Of a DNA stretch of 50,672 bases, positions 41,339-49,113 are shown piece after piece (the first letter of the stretch is position 1; the number at the start of each line of letters is the position of its first letter). A program made the translations under genes and the position numbers. Under the pieces are notes generated by a model that ran no database searches, was not told the origin of the DNA, and saw only the letters and a program-made list of their open reading frames with translations. The stretch is from Anaerolineales bacterium. GTDB lineage: Bacteria > Chloroflexota > Anaerolineae > Anaerolineales > Villigracilaceae. The stretch lies in NCBI GenBank assembly GCA_030018695.1, contig JASEHI010000010.1:1-50672 (forward strand), in the 5' to 3' direction.

Positions 41339-44017
41339 TCATTTTTCCCACCACCCCATCAACTCACTCATCGCCAGGGACGGCGTCGCGTCTCCTTGCC
41401 TCCCCGAATTCCAGGTCACGATCAAATCCTTCTTCGCGCGCGTAATTCCCACGTACAACAAGCGCAGACGTTCCTTCACGTAATCCAAACGCGACTGCGC
41501 CGTCGCTGCGCCTTCTTCGTACCATTCATACTCACTCTTCGACTCTAGCGCGCTCAACTGCGCCAGCGCCTCCGCTTCAAGATTCAGCCTCTTGTTTGGG
41601 TACTCTGGTGGTCGAGTAGAGCGAGCGCTCTTCTCGCTCGTATCGAGACCATCACTCCGCACGAACCACTTCTCCGAAATATAACGGTCATACGGTTGCA
41701 GCGACGGGAAGTCGTAATTGTTCACGCTCATCAAATACACCCTGTCCCACTCCAGCCCCTTCGCCTTGTGCATCGTCGTCACCACCACCGCCCCGCGGTG
41801 CCGCTCAGGGTCAAAGCCCGAATCGTCCGACGAAAAGCCGATGAAGCGCCGCTCGTTCCTGGCGATCAGCGCCAGTTCCGAACTCAACTCAGGCAGGCGC
41901 CAATCCGCGTGACCGTTGGCGGCCTGTCTCAGCACCAGCGCCAGTTTATGCGCCAGCGCCAGATCCGACGCTTTACTAAACACATCCTGTGCCAGCGTCA
42001 ACACCAACTGGTCAATTGGAAGCGTGACCGCGTTCAACCATCTCTGGACGTAGACGCGGAACTCGCTCAATTCCTGGATGACATGCTCCGCCTCTGACTC
42101 ACCCAAGCCTGCCAGCCAGTCATCGGCTTGACTCGGCGCGACAAAGTTTTCCACATTAACCATCTTGCGCAATAAGGTTGATGTCGTTGCGAGGAGCGCA
42201 CTTCGCGACATGGCAACCCCCTCCTCGTCCGAGGTCATTGCGAGGGACGTTCTTTGTCCCGAAGCAATCCCCTTATCGTCAGGAGACTGCTTCGTTCCTC
42301 GCAGTGACATGTCTTCGTCAGGAGACTGCTTCGTCCCTCGCAGTGACATGTCTTCGTCAGGAGACTGCTTCGTCCCTCGCAGTGACATGACTTCGTCAGG
42401 AGACTGCTTCGTCCCTCGTAGTGACGTGTCTTCGTCAGGAGACTGCTTCGTTCCTCGCAGTGACATGTCTTCGTCAGGAGATTGCTTCGTCGGGTCTCGA
42501 TACGCTTCGCTACTCGACCCGCCTCGCAATGACATGCCCTCGCGCCAATCTCTTCTCCAAACCCGATACGCCTTCGACAACTTACTTGCCGATTGCGGGT
42601 CTGCCAGATATGAGAGCAGATAATTCAACGACCCCGCCGCGGCGCGCGTGTTGGACGTGGACGATATCAACTCGATCGTCTCGATGCCGCGTTTCTTGAG
42701 CGCGTCAATCACTTCGATGCCGCGATTATTGCGCGGGACAAGGATCGCGATGGTTGGCTTTTGCTCGTCGGGCAAGTCCGCGACCGAATCCACATATCCC
42801 TTTACCGATTTGACCACCGCTTCCAATTCTTCTTCGGGCGTGTACTTTTTGCTGATCAGGCGAATCGCCTCAGGATTATCAGGCGGGTTAACCGGTTCGT
42901 AGCCCTCAGGCACAGGCTCGATGTGCGGAAGCGAGAGCGATGTGCGCGCTTCGGGGATGGGATGCGAGCTCATCACCCAGTCAATCAGGTGATTGGCAAG
43001 GGAAATGATGGACTGTTGCGAACGTCCCGACTCGGGCATGTCTTGGCTCGGGTTCTCAGCTATGAACTGACGTAATAGTTCGGGGTCTGCGGTTGTGAAG
43101 GTTTCAAATATCGCTTGATTAGGGTCACCGACGCGTACCCAATTACCTCCGTTGGAATCTGGTGGTCGAGTAGCCCCGTGTTCGTCGGGGCGTATCGAGA
43201 CCACACCGCCGCTCAACAAGCCAAGTATTCTCTGTTGTGACAGACTCGAATCCTGCGCCTCATCCTCCAAAATGAACGGATAGCGAAAACGCAGACGCTC
43301 CAGATATTCATCGTCGCTTTCGAGCAGCGTCAACGCCAGACGGATCAAATCGTCGAAGTCCACCGCGCCGCGATAGGCGAGGGCGCGCTGATAGTCCGCG
43401 TAGATGCTCCAGCCGAGTTCGGCAAGAGGTAACGGCGCAAGGGATGAATCGAGTTTGGCGCGCAGGCTTTCGGGAGTCAGGAGGCGGTCTTTCGAGGAGC
43501 GGATAAACGCCATGGCGAGCGAGTCCAACAGCTCGGGTAATTGCTGGCGGCGCACCCAGTCCCGCTTTGAATCGTCGAGGGCGGGGTCGAGGTAGTCATC
43601 CAGCCGCTCCGCGTGAGACGCCAGCCACGCATTAACCGCCTCGCGGCGGATGAAGCCCGCCTCACGCTCGTCAATGATGCTGAAGCGCTCCTCGAGACCG
43701 ACGCGGGCCGGCTTCTCGCGGACGATGTCATGCGCCAGCCCGTGCAGGGTGCGGACGCGATATTTGTAGAGCGCCTGAATGGGACGTTCCGCGAAAAACC
43801 TTTTGATGCGTGCTTCGAAATTGTCCACCGCCGAATTGACCAGCGTGACGATGAGCACTTCCTGCCCGTCCTGCAGTCCGTCGTTATGAATGATCTGCGC
43901 CGCAAGCGCGGAGAGAATGTGCGTCTTCCCCGCGCCGGGCACCGCGGCAATGCCGAGCCGCCCGCCTGTGTAGCGGAGGATGGCTTGTTGGGAGGGTCTG
44001 GGTGAAAAGTCCATCAT
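41339..44017 (-). CDS. UvrD/PcrA-family DNA helicase with repeat insertions
   Basis: An 892-residue superfamily 1A helicase. Motif I is VPGAGKTHIL (26-35), Ia follows (IVTLVNSAVDNFEARI), motif II is ILEDEAQDSS, then motif III VGDPNQAIF. C-terminally there is VVVTTMHKAKGLEWDRVYL (motif V) and LLYVGITRAKKDLIV (motif VI). Between motifs IV and V lies a repeat-encoded block of about 120 residues with six units of MSLRGTKQSPDED. Two further in-frame palindromes add RPDEHGATRPP after GGVVSI and SEKSARSTRPP further on. All conserved motifs stay in frame. It may work with the AddB-like protein encoded upstream on the same strand. Confidence 0.9.
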   Translation of the reverse strand: MMDFSPRPSQQAILRYTGGRLGIAAVPGAGKTHILSALAAQIIHNDGLQDGQEVLIVTLVNSAVDNFEARIKRFFAERPIQALYKYRVRTLHGLAHDIVREKPARVGLEERFSIIDEREAGFIRREAVNAWLASHAERLDDYLDPALDDSKRDWVRRQQLPELLDSLAMAFIRSSKDRLLTPESLRAKLDSSLAPLPLAELGWSIYADYQRALAYRGAVDFDDLIRLALTLLESDDEYLERLRFRYPFILEDEAQDSSLSQQRILGLLSGGVVSIRPDEHGATRPPDSNGGNWVRVGDPNQAIFETFTTADPELLRQFIAENPSQDMPESGRSQQSIISLANHLIDWVMSSHPIPEARTSLSLPHIEPVPEGYEPVNPPDNPEAIRLISKKYTPEEELEAVVKSVKGYVDSVADLPDEQKPTIAILVPRNNRGIEVIDALKKRGIETIELISSTSNTRAAAGSLNYLLSYLADPQSASKLSKAYRVWRRDWREGMSLRGGSSSEAYRDPTKQSPDEDMSLRGTKQSPDEDTSLRGTKQSPDEVMSLRGTKQSPDEDMSLRGTKQSPDEDMSLRGTKQSPDDKGIASGQRTSLAMTSDEEGVAMSRSALLATTSTLLRKMVNVENFVAPSQADDWLAGLGESEAEHVIQELSEFRVYVQRWLNAVTLPIDQLVLTLAQDVFSKASDLALAHKLALVLRQAANGHADWRLPELSSELALIARNERRFIGFSSDDSGFDPERHRGAVVVTTMHKAKGLEWDRVYLMSVNNYDFPSLQPYDRYISEKWFVRSDGLDTSEKSARSTRPPEYPNKRLNLEAEALAQLSALESKSEYEWYEEGAATAQSRLDYVKERLRLLYVGITRAKKDLIVTWNSGRQGDATPSLAMSELMGWWEK
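41607..41650 (-). repeat. GGTGGTCGAGTA...TATCGAGACC palindromic element
   Basis: Inverted ends GGTNGTCGAGTA / TATCGAGACC around a GAGCGAGCGCTCTTCTCGCTC core. Read in frame in the helicase gene as GLDTSEKSARSTRPP. Related copies at 42492-42520 and 43161-43204. Confidence 0.85.
42180..42535 (-). repeat. 39-bp tandem repeat block (MSLRGTKQSPDED) in the helicase gene
   Basis: Six units of a 39-bp repeat (core GTCAGGAGACTGCTTCGT + CCTCGCAGTGACATG) plus two flanking degenerate copies of the same dispersed element (GTCGTTGCGAGGAGCG..., GTCATTGCGAGGGACG...). The outermost unit is split by a 30-bp palindrome at 42492-42520 (GGGTCTCGATACG...CTACTCGACCC), which adds exactly ten codons. The whole block is in frame. 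Confidence 0.95.
43161..43204 (-). repeat. GGTGGTCGAGTA...TATCGAGACCAC palindromic element
   Basis: Same inverted ends as 41607-41650 around a CCCCGTGTTCGTCGGGG core. It encodes VVSIRPDEHGATRPPD in frame before helicase motif III. Confidence 0.85.
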
Positions 44018-44027
44018 AGTTTTTTGT

Positions 44028-44090
44028 ACCGCGAAGCACGCGAAGAACGCTAAGATTCTTTTGTTTTTCCTTCGCGGTCTTAGCGGTTAA
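44028..44090. repeat. ACCGCGAAG...CTTCGCGGT hairpin repeat between helicase genes
   Basis: ACCGCGAAGCACGCGAAGAA and CCTTCGCGGTCTTAGCGG form inverted arms built from CGCGAAG-like units with an AT-rich centre. It fills the gap between the two helicase genes and overlaps the 3' end of the AddB-like gene. Confidence 0.8.
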
Positions 44091-46390
44091 TTTCTTTCTC
44101 CGTCCGAAGCCAATACCTTCTGAAACGCCTTCAACAACCCGCCGCGTTGTTCGAAGCCCGTCTCGCCCAATTCTGCCAATCCAAGATACACGCGTTCGCG
44201 GCAACGGCGCAACAATCCCGATACCAGCCGCGCCATGCCTTCCTGCGCAGCGCGGACTTCATCCGCGTCGCTCCAGACCTGGTCCCTGGTCCAACTTCGA
44301 GAGAGCACGTAGGGATGAGTCAGCGGCTGAAACAGGCGTTCGTGCCATCCGCTGGAGCCCACATCCAGCCAAAACTGCACCGTCACCGGGCGGTTCATCA
44401 TCAGGAAGGTGTGCGCCGGGGCGATCAGCACGGCATTCGTTGTCACCGCTTCAGTGCGCCAGGCTTCGAGATACTGCGCGGCGATGACGCCATCCTGCAG
44501 CATGACAATGTATTCTTTGCCCAGGCCTGCCAGACCTCCGAAGTCTTCCGTGGCCGGTTCGAGGGCGATGCGGAATTTTTTGACCGATTCGATCAGGCTG
44601 GCCGCGACGCGCGCCGCGTCAAGATTGCGGTGGAAGCCAAAGCCTGGCTGCGAAAGCACCTCGCCGAACAGTTTGCGCAAAAAATGGTCGAGTGGGCGAA
44701 GCATTCGTTGTCGTTGTGTCTCTTCTTGAGCGAGGCATTCGTTGCCGTCTCGCACCCCGTTCGGGCCGAGAGACCCGGCCCGCCGGGGCGAAACGGCCGG
44801 CGTGCCGCCGGTGTTCGCGGCATCAGCGAAGCGATCCTGTGGACGAACGGTGTCACGGTAAGACTCCAACCAATCTCGAATGATCGAATAGCGATTCCCG
44901 AAGGTATAGGTGATGCGCTCCTGCACGTCGGGTTTGATCTGGTCGAAGGTCGAAAGCGATGCCCTGAGTGTGTCGAAGGGTCGAAGGTCTTTCTGGCGGT
45001 AGACAATTTCAGCCAGCAGTTGCGCCCGAACCAAATCAGCATTCAGGGTAAGCATGAAGGCGTAGGCGATGTCGAAGCGCGTCGGGCGGACGTTCCAGCC
45101 CGGATGCGCCAGCGCGGCCAGGGTCAGCAGGGCCTGGGTGGCAGGCTCATCCCGCAGCGAGCGCGACGGGCGGTGGGAACGGACCGGGACGCGGCGCGCT
45201 TCCAGGCGATTGATCAGCGAGAAACGCAGCGCGTCGGAGAGATAGGGCGCCAGCACAACGATCTCGGAGGGGGGAAGCTGGTCTTCGGAAATCAGGCGGG
45301 CGATCTCATCTGAGACCCAGTCGAGCATTTGGGGATAGAAGCGCGAGGCGCTGGGGAAGGCTAATGCCCTCACCCCCGGCCCCTTCGCGAAGCACCCCTG
45401 TGGGGCTCCCGAAAAAAGGGAGTGGGGAAGGGCAGGTGCAATCACACTTTCCAGCGCCCCGGCCAGATATTCTATCTCCTCTGAAACGACGAACGACTTG
45501 TCCAACACCGCCGGCGCTGCGCACAACTCGCGCAGCGCCCAGCCGGACTCCGGGTCCGCGCCCAGGAAACGCCGGTAGCCGCCGCCTTCGTCGTAAATCA
45601 GCAGGGCAGAGTCAAAGCTGGGCAGCCAATCCGCGATCAGGTCGTGAGCGCGCGGCGTATCTTCTTCGAGGTTGTCGAAGATCAAGTGGCGATAGGTACG
45701 GGTCAGGAAATCGCGCACAACCACGTCAGGCCACAGGACGTTCCAGAACACGTCCAGTTGCAGTGAGAAATCGAGCAAATTATGGGCGAGACAGTAATCC
45801 CGGAAGCGGTTGGCGCAATCCTGGGCATCCGCGTAGACGCGACGCTGGGCCGGGTCGCCGTACCAGGCGGCGTCCAGCCGTTCGCCGATCTGGGTGTGGG
45901 GGAAGCCGACGGCGGCGGATTTGTTCAGGTTGTCAATGATCTGGCTGTAGAGGCGGTTGCGGTCAATGGTGACTGATTCAAAATAGCCCTCATCCAGCCG
46001 CGGGCGGACGAGATGCGCCATGTAATACTGCGTCGTCTCGAGGGTCAGGAAGACCGGCGGTTGGTCGGGATGGGCGAAACCGGCCGCCTCGGCAGCCAGC
46101 GGCCAGAACAGGTCCACCATGCGCCGCGCCAGCCCGCCGACCGTCAGCACGCTGACCTGTCCGCCGGCGGCCAGGCTGGGTTGGCGTAACGCCTCCACGT
46201 AGGGCGCGGCCAGCGTCCGTTGCGGGGCGAGCACGAGCAGCGCGTTCGCAGAGATGCCCTGTCCGAGCAGGTGTAACATGCGTTCCACGCCGACGGTCGT
46301 TTTGCCGCAGCCGGCCGGGCCGGAGAGGAAAAGTTTGGCGTCAGGGGGGGCGTCAATGATGGCGAGTTGTTCTTGAGTCAGATCAACCAT
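44087..46390 (-). CDS. AddB/UvrD-like helicase-fold protein with repeat insertions
   Basis: A 767-residue P-loop protein: Walker A SGPAGCGKTT (23-32), then ALLVLAPQRTLAAPYVEALR (motif Ia-like) and HLIFDNLEEDTPRAHDLI, a degenerate Walker B. Helicase motifs V and VI are not clear, so it resembles AddB, the partner of AddA-type helicases, but lacks the nuclease domain. A separate PD-(D/E)XK nuclease is encoded at 34148-34981. Several in-frame repeat-derived stretches are present: PHSLFSGAPQGCFAKGPGV, RPFDTLRASLSTF and NTGGTPAVSPRRAGSLGPNG. It probably works with the PcrA-like protein, 69 bp downstream. Confidence 0.8.
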   Translation of the reverse strand: MVDLTQEQLAIIDAPPDAKLFLSGPAGCGKTTVGVERMLHLLGQGISANALLVLAPQRTLAAPYVEALRQPSLAAGGQVSVLTVGGLARRMVDLFWPLAAEAAGFAHPDQPPVFLTLETTQYYMAHLVRPRLDEGYFESVTIDRNRLYSQIIDNLNKSAAVGFPHTQIGERLDAAWYGDPAQRRVYADAQDCANRFRDYCLAHNLLDFSLQLDVFWNVLWPDVVVRDFLTRTYRHLIFDNLEEDTPRAHDLIADWLPSFDSALLIYDEGGGYRRFLGADPESGWALRELCAAPAVLDKSFVVSEEIEYLAGALESVIAPALPHSLFSGAPQGCFAKGPGVRALAFPSASRFYPQMLDWVSDEIARLISEDQLPPSEIVVLAPYLSDALRFSLINRLEARRVPVRSHRPSRSLRDEPATQALLTLAALAHPGWNVRPTRFDIAYAFMLTLNADLVRAQLLAEIVYRQKDLRPFDTLRASLSTFDQIKPDVQERITYTFGNRYSIIRDWLESYRDTVRPQDRFADAANTGGTPAVSPRRAGSLGPNGVRDGNECLAQEETQRQRMLRPLDHFLRKLFGEVLSQPGFGFHRNLDAARVAASLIESVKKFRIALEPATEDFGGLAGLGKEYIVMLQDGVIAAQYLEAWRTEAVTTNAVLIAPAHTFLMMNRPVTVQFWLDVGSSGWHERLFQPLTHPYVLSRSWTRDQVWSDADEVRAAQEGMARLVSGLLRRCRERVYLGLAELGETGFEQRGGLLKAFQKVLASDGERN
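44751..44820 (-). repeat. GC-rich dispersed repeat (GGTPAVSPRRAGSLGPNGVR)
   Basis: A GC-rich stretch with internal inverted pieces (CGCCGGGGCG, GCCGGCGTGCCGCCGG) read in frame in the AddB-like gene. It looks inserted because the surrounding protein is ordinary helical sequence. Confidence 0.6.
44962..44980 (-). repeat. CCCTTCGACACACTCAGGG repeat inside the AddB-like gene
   Basis: Inverted-orientation copy of the element at 15505-15523 and 27004-27022, read in frame as PFDTLRAS. Confidence 0.85.
45367..45440 (-). repeat. GCTTCGCGAAG-type repeat inside the AddB-like gene
   Basis: CCCCTTCGCGAAGCACCCCT followed by a short GGGGCTCCC / AAAAAAGGGAG stretch, read in frame as HSLFSGAPQGCFAKGPGV. Related debris lies at 36260-36310 and 38040-38100. 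Confidence 0.75.
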
Positions 46391-46460
46391 AGCTCTAGGT
46401 TAGCGGAAGGCGGGTGGTTTGTCAATGGGGAATTGCATCAAAATTGCTATCGGACATAAA

Positions 46461-46492
46461 ATTAGCGGCGCATGACATGATGCGTCGCTAAT
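46461..46492 (-). terminator. Intrinsic terminator of the minus-strand gene at 46516
   Basis: A 13-bp stem ATTAGCGGCGCAT / ATGCGTCGCTAAT with one G-U pair and a 6-base loop, followed on the minus strand by TTTTATG. Confidence 0.8.
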
Positions 46493-46515
46493 TCTTGGTG
46501 TGCGCTGAAGTTTTT

Positions 46516-47985
46516 CTATCCCGCTGGCGTCGGCAATTCCACGGGCAGCATCTCCTCGCTGAAGGTGGGTGTGCCAAATGAGCTGCCGCTGTAGCCAATG
46601 CCGCACACGCCGATGTTATTTTGGATGACACAGGACGACATGTCGCCGTTGGCCAGCAGGTTGATCAGCATGGGTAGATCTTCGGGGATGTCGGTGAGCA
46701 GGATGAGGGTATTATGCCCCGTTGGGGTATTACCATTCACGCCGGGTTTAAAGAGCATCAAGCCGATGCCGGTGCGGCCGACCTGACCGAAACCAGGAAC
46801 AGTGACCGAGTCCGGATCGTCCAACCTCAATTTGAACGCCTCGATAAAGCGATCCAGGTCTTCAGACGGGGTGAGCAAGCCGATGACAATCGTATCACTG
46901 CCTGTCACCGTTTTGGGCGCGATGGAAAGAGAAGTGTCCGACATTCGAAGGGCCTTCTGCAGATAGGCAAGCGGGGCGAGCAAGTCGGCGGTCAGTTGCA
47001 AATCGCCAACGACCAGCAGATGGGCCTGGCGGCCGAAAAGATAGGGGAAGTCGGCCAAAGCGTGCGTGCGCGTCCCGCCGAGAGCGAAATCGGCTATACG
47101 CCCGAGGAGCAGGTTGTTATCCGCGACCACGTTATAGGGTGGCAGCAGAAAGGTGAAATCGCCGAAGGCCAGAACGTTTCCGCCAGCATTCAGGGCGGCC
47201 GCGGCCAGGCCTTCGCCCGGGACCGTCGCGGCGTTCTCACTCGAATCGGTCAGTGATGAGAGCGTGTTTTTATCGCCGCTGATGAGCGGCTGGCCGCTTT
47301 GGGCGCTGACCGAGTGGACGCCATAGAAAGCAACCTGGCTCAACCCCTGCGTCAGGACGTTAGCGCTGAACCTGGCGAAGAGAACATTGCGGAAGTTGCC
47401 TTCATTGTTCACCAGATTGTAGAGATAGTCGTTTTCAAAAGCGATATCGAACGGCGCCAAGAGCGAATTGGCCGCGCTGACGTCCGATAACATGACCGGG
47501 TTTCCGCTGGACGGGGAGTAATTTATTATTCCATGCGTCGGGTCAGTAAAGACAATCAGGCGACCGCCGCGCTGGATAAATTGCCCTACCAGGGTTACCT
47601 CCTCGGCAGCGAAGTTAAAGAAGGGCGAGATGACGATATAAGCACTGGCATATTTGAGCCGTGTAGCCAGGTATGGGTAGCCATTGTCAAATTCGACCCG
47701 CGCCCCGCGCCCGGTCAGGAACGAGACGAGAGCCTGGATCTCACTCGGATCAAATTGATTGCCATGGCTGTAATCCACTACGACGACCTGGCCCGAAGGC
47801 GCGGCGGCTGTTTCTGGTACGGGGGTGGAGATGGGCGGCTGGGGCAGGCTTGCAGCGGCATAATCGGGCGCTTGAATTTCCGGGCGGCTGGGAATGCCCT
47901 GATAAAACGACAATCCCCGCGCCAGGGCTGGCAGGACGAGAAGTGCAAGGGCGATCCAGATTTGGTAACGTTTAAGTGTGTTCAT
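46516..47985 (-). CDS. Membrane-anchored GldG/DUF4350-like extracellular protein
   Basis: A 489-residue protein with an N-terminal signal anchor (YQIWIALALLVLPALARGLS), a proline-rich linker, then a glutamine-amidotransferase-like Rossmann domain of the DUF4350/GldG type: VVVDYSHGNQFDPSEIQALV, ARVEFDNG, YIVISPFFNFAAEEVTLV and FIQRGGRLIVFTDPTHG. Such domains occur in proteins associated with ABC-type membrane complexes. The catalytic cysteine is not evident. A second half contains another alpha/beta domain. It is encoded just downstream of an SppA-type peptidase on the same strand (11-base gap), so the two probably share a cell-envelope role. Function unknown. Confidence 0.75.
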   Translation of the reverse strand: MNTLKRYQIWIALALLVLPALARGLSFYQGIPSRPEIQAPDYAAASLPQPPISTPVPETAAAPSGQVVVVDYSHGNQFDPSEIQALVSFLTGRGARVEFDNGYPYLATRLKYASAYIVISPFFNFAAEEVTLVGQFIQRGGRLIVFTDPTHGIINYSPSSGNPVMLSDVSAANSLLAPFDIAFENDYLYNLVNNEGNFRNVLFARFSANVLTQGLSQVAFYGVHSVSAQSGQPLISGDKNTLSSLTDSSENAATVPGEGLAAAALNAGGNVLAFGDFTFLLPPYNVVADNNLLLGRIADFALGGTRTHALADFPYLFGRQAHLLVVGDLQLTADLLAPLAYLQKALRMSDTSLSIAPKTVTGSDTIVIGLLTPSEDLDRFIEAFKLRLDDPDSVTVPGFGQVGRTGIGLMLFKPGVNGNTPTGHNTLILLTDIPEDLPMLINLLANGDMSSCVIQNNIGVCGIGYSGSSFGTPTFSEEMLPVELPTPAG

Positions 47986-47996
47986 CGCCGCATCCT

Positions 47997-48851
47997 TTAT
48001 TTACCCACCGGTAGCGGTGGAACGTAGAGCAAGTAGATGCCCGCTTCTTTTGGGTAGGGCATGCTGATGCCCTCCGGGGACTGGAAGAAGAACGGGGAGT
48101 ACGCGGGTTGGATGCCGGCCAGCTCGCGCAAATCGGCAGTTTGATAATTAGCGACACGAGCCAGGCTGGCTGCTTTTTCGACTGCCTCGGATTCCGAGCC
48201 GAGCGCGTCAATCAGACCCATGCGCAAGGCCTCGCTCCCGGGCCAGATCTGACCGCGCAGGATGACCTCTGGCCCAACCTGCAGCCGGTCACCGCGCCCG
48301 AGGCGGACAGCTTGATAGAAGCTCTGCTTGATCATCTCCAGCTCGCGCATAAGAGTATCCCGAGGCGAACCCCATAACTTATACGGGCCTGTAGAGGCGA
48401 TATCTTCGAAGATAAACGGGGCCGGTGGAAGATAGCCGATGACGCCCACATTACCGACTTCAGAAGTCGGCCGGGCGAAGATGTAATCGCTGCCAACTGA
48501 GAGATAATAGGCCCCGCTGGCCGCCATGCTCCCCACGGAAGTGACCACCGGCTTGGTCGCCCGCAGGCGCAGCAGTTCCAGGTAGACGGCCTCGGTATCC
48601 GCCACTGTGCCGCCCGGACTGTCAATTGCCAACACGACAGCCCGGATTTCCGGGTGCTCACGCGCGTAGTTGATCTGTGTGATCATATCCCGGGCGCTGA
48701 AGGAGTAGATGGCGCCGTTCAGGTAGATCACGCCGATAACCGGCCGGGGAAGCGCCGCGGCGCTCAACACGCCGAGAATGAGGGGGAGCACGAGCCACAA
48801 AAGGATGTGACGGACTTGCTCCCAGGTGGTTTCCTGGTTTCCAAGTTTCAT
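47997..48851 (-). CDS. sppA: Signal peptide peptidase SppA (S49 family)
   Basis: A 284-residue membrane-anchored S49 serine protease. Residues 15-34 form the membrane anchor (HILLWLVLPLILGVLSAAAL). The fold motifs are AIDSPGGTVADTE, the nucleophile S108 in TSVGSMAASGAYYLS and the general-base K158 in GPYKLWGSPRD, 50 residues later as in the short bacterial SppA. The ATG at 48851 is chosen for its GGAGAG site and the anchor right after; a longer open frame upstream lacks any family match. It digests leftover signal peptides or other membrane peptides. Confidence 0.92.
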   Translation of the reverse strand: MKLGNQETTWEQVRHILLWLVLPLILGVLSAAALPRPVIGVIYLNGAIYSFSARDMITQINYAREHPEIRAVVLAIDSPGGTVADTEAVYLELLRLRATKPVVTSVGSMAASGAYYLSVGSDYIFARPTSEVGNVGVIGYLPPAPFIFEDIASTGPYKLWGSPRDTLMRELEMIKQSFYQAVRLGRGDRLQVGPEVILRGQIWPGSEALRMGLIDALGSESEAVEKAASLARVANYQTADLRELAGIQPAYSPFFFQSPEGISMPYPKEAGIYLLYVPPLPVGK

Positions 48852-48893
48852 ACTACTCTCCTTCCTGTCAGATAACTGGAATACGTTGCGCCC

Positions 48894-48922
48894 AGCATAC
48901 TGGAATAGGATATATTTGTCAA
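48894..48922 (-). promoter_or_regulatory. Promoter of the sppA operon
   Basis: On the minus strand TTGACA (48917-48922), a 17-bp spacer and TATGCT (48894-48899). It is divergent from the rplU promoter only about 30 bp away. Confidence 0.8.
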
Positions 48923-48953
48923 TCGCCATTTTATTTTTCGTGTTCTCCAGCCG

Positions 48954-48982
48954 TTGACATCCCCATACCCTGCATGTATAAT
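48954..48982 (+). promoter_or_regulatory. Consensus promoter of the rplU-rpmA-rpmE operon
   Basis: Perfect TTGACA (48954-48959), 17-bp spacer, perfect TATAAT (48977-48982). The best sigma-70-type promoter in the window, as expected for ribosomal protein genes. Confidence 0.92.
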
Positions 48983-48989
48983 ATCGTCC

Positions 48990-49113
48990 GCCTCTGCCCC
49001 GGCAGCAGTTTGCTGGGGTGGTCGCTTGAATCCCGGCTTCCCCGCAATCCGGCGCAGGGATCGAAACCCAAGCCCGCGGGAGATGCGGCGAAGCGAAGAC
49101 CAGGAGAATAAAA
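48990..49113 (+). other. Structured 5' leader of the rplU operon
   Basis: About 120 bases between the promoter and rplU contain several possible stems (for example CCCCGGCAGCAGTTTGCTGGGG and GCGGGAGATGCGGCG-rich parts). L21 genes in other bacteria have leaders bound by their own product. Whether this is such an autoregulatory leader is inference from position and predicted pairing. Confidence 0.4.

Noticed and set aside
42280-42495. CRISPR-like 39-bp repeats
   Set aside because: Repeats are directly contiguous, in frame within a helicase gene, and there are no unique spacers.
44147-45313. 388-residue open frame on the plus strand
   Set aside because: Shadow of the AddB-like gene in GC-rich codons; no domain and no ribosome-binding site.
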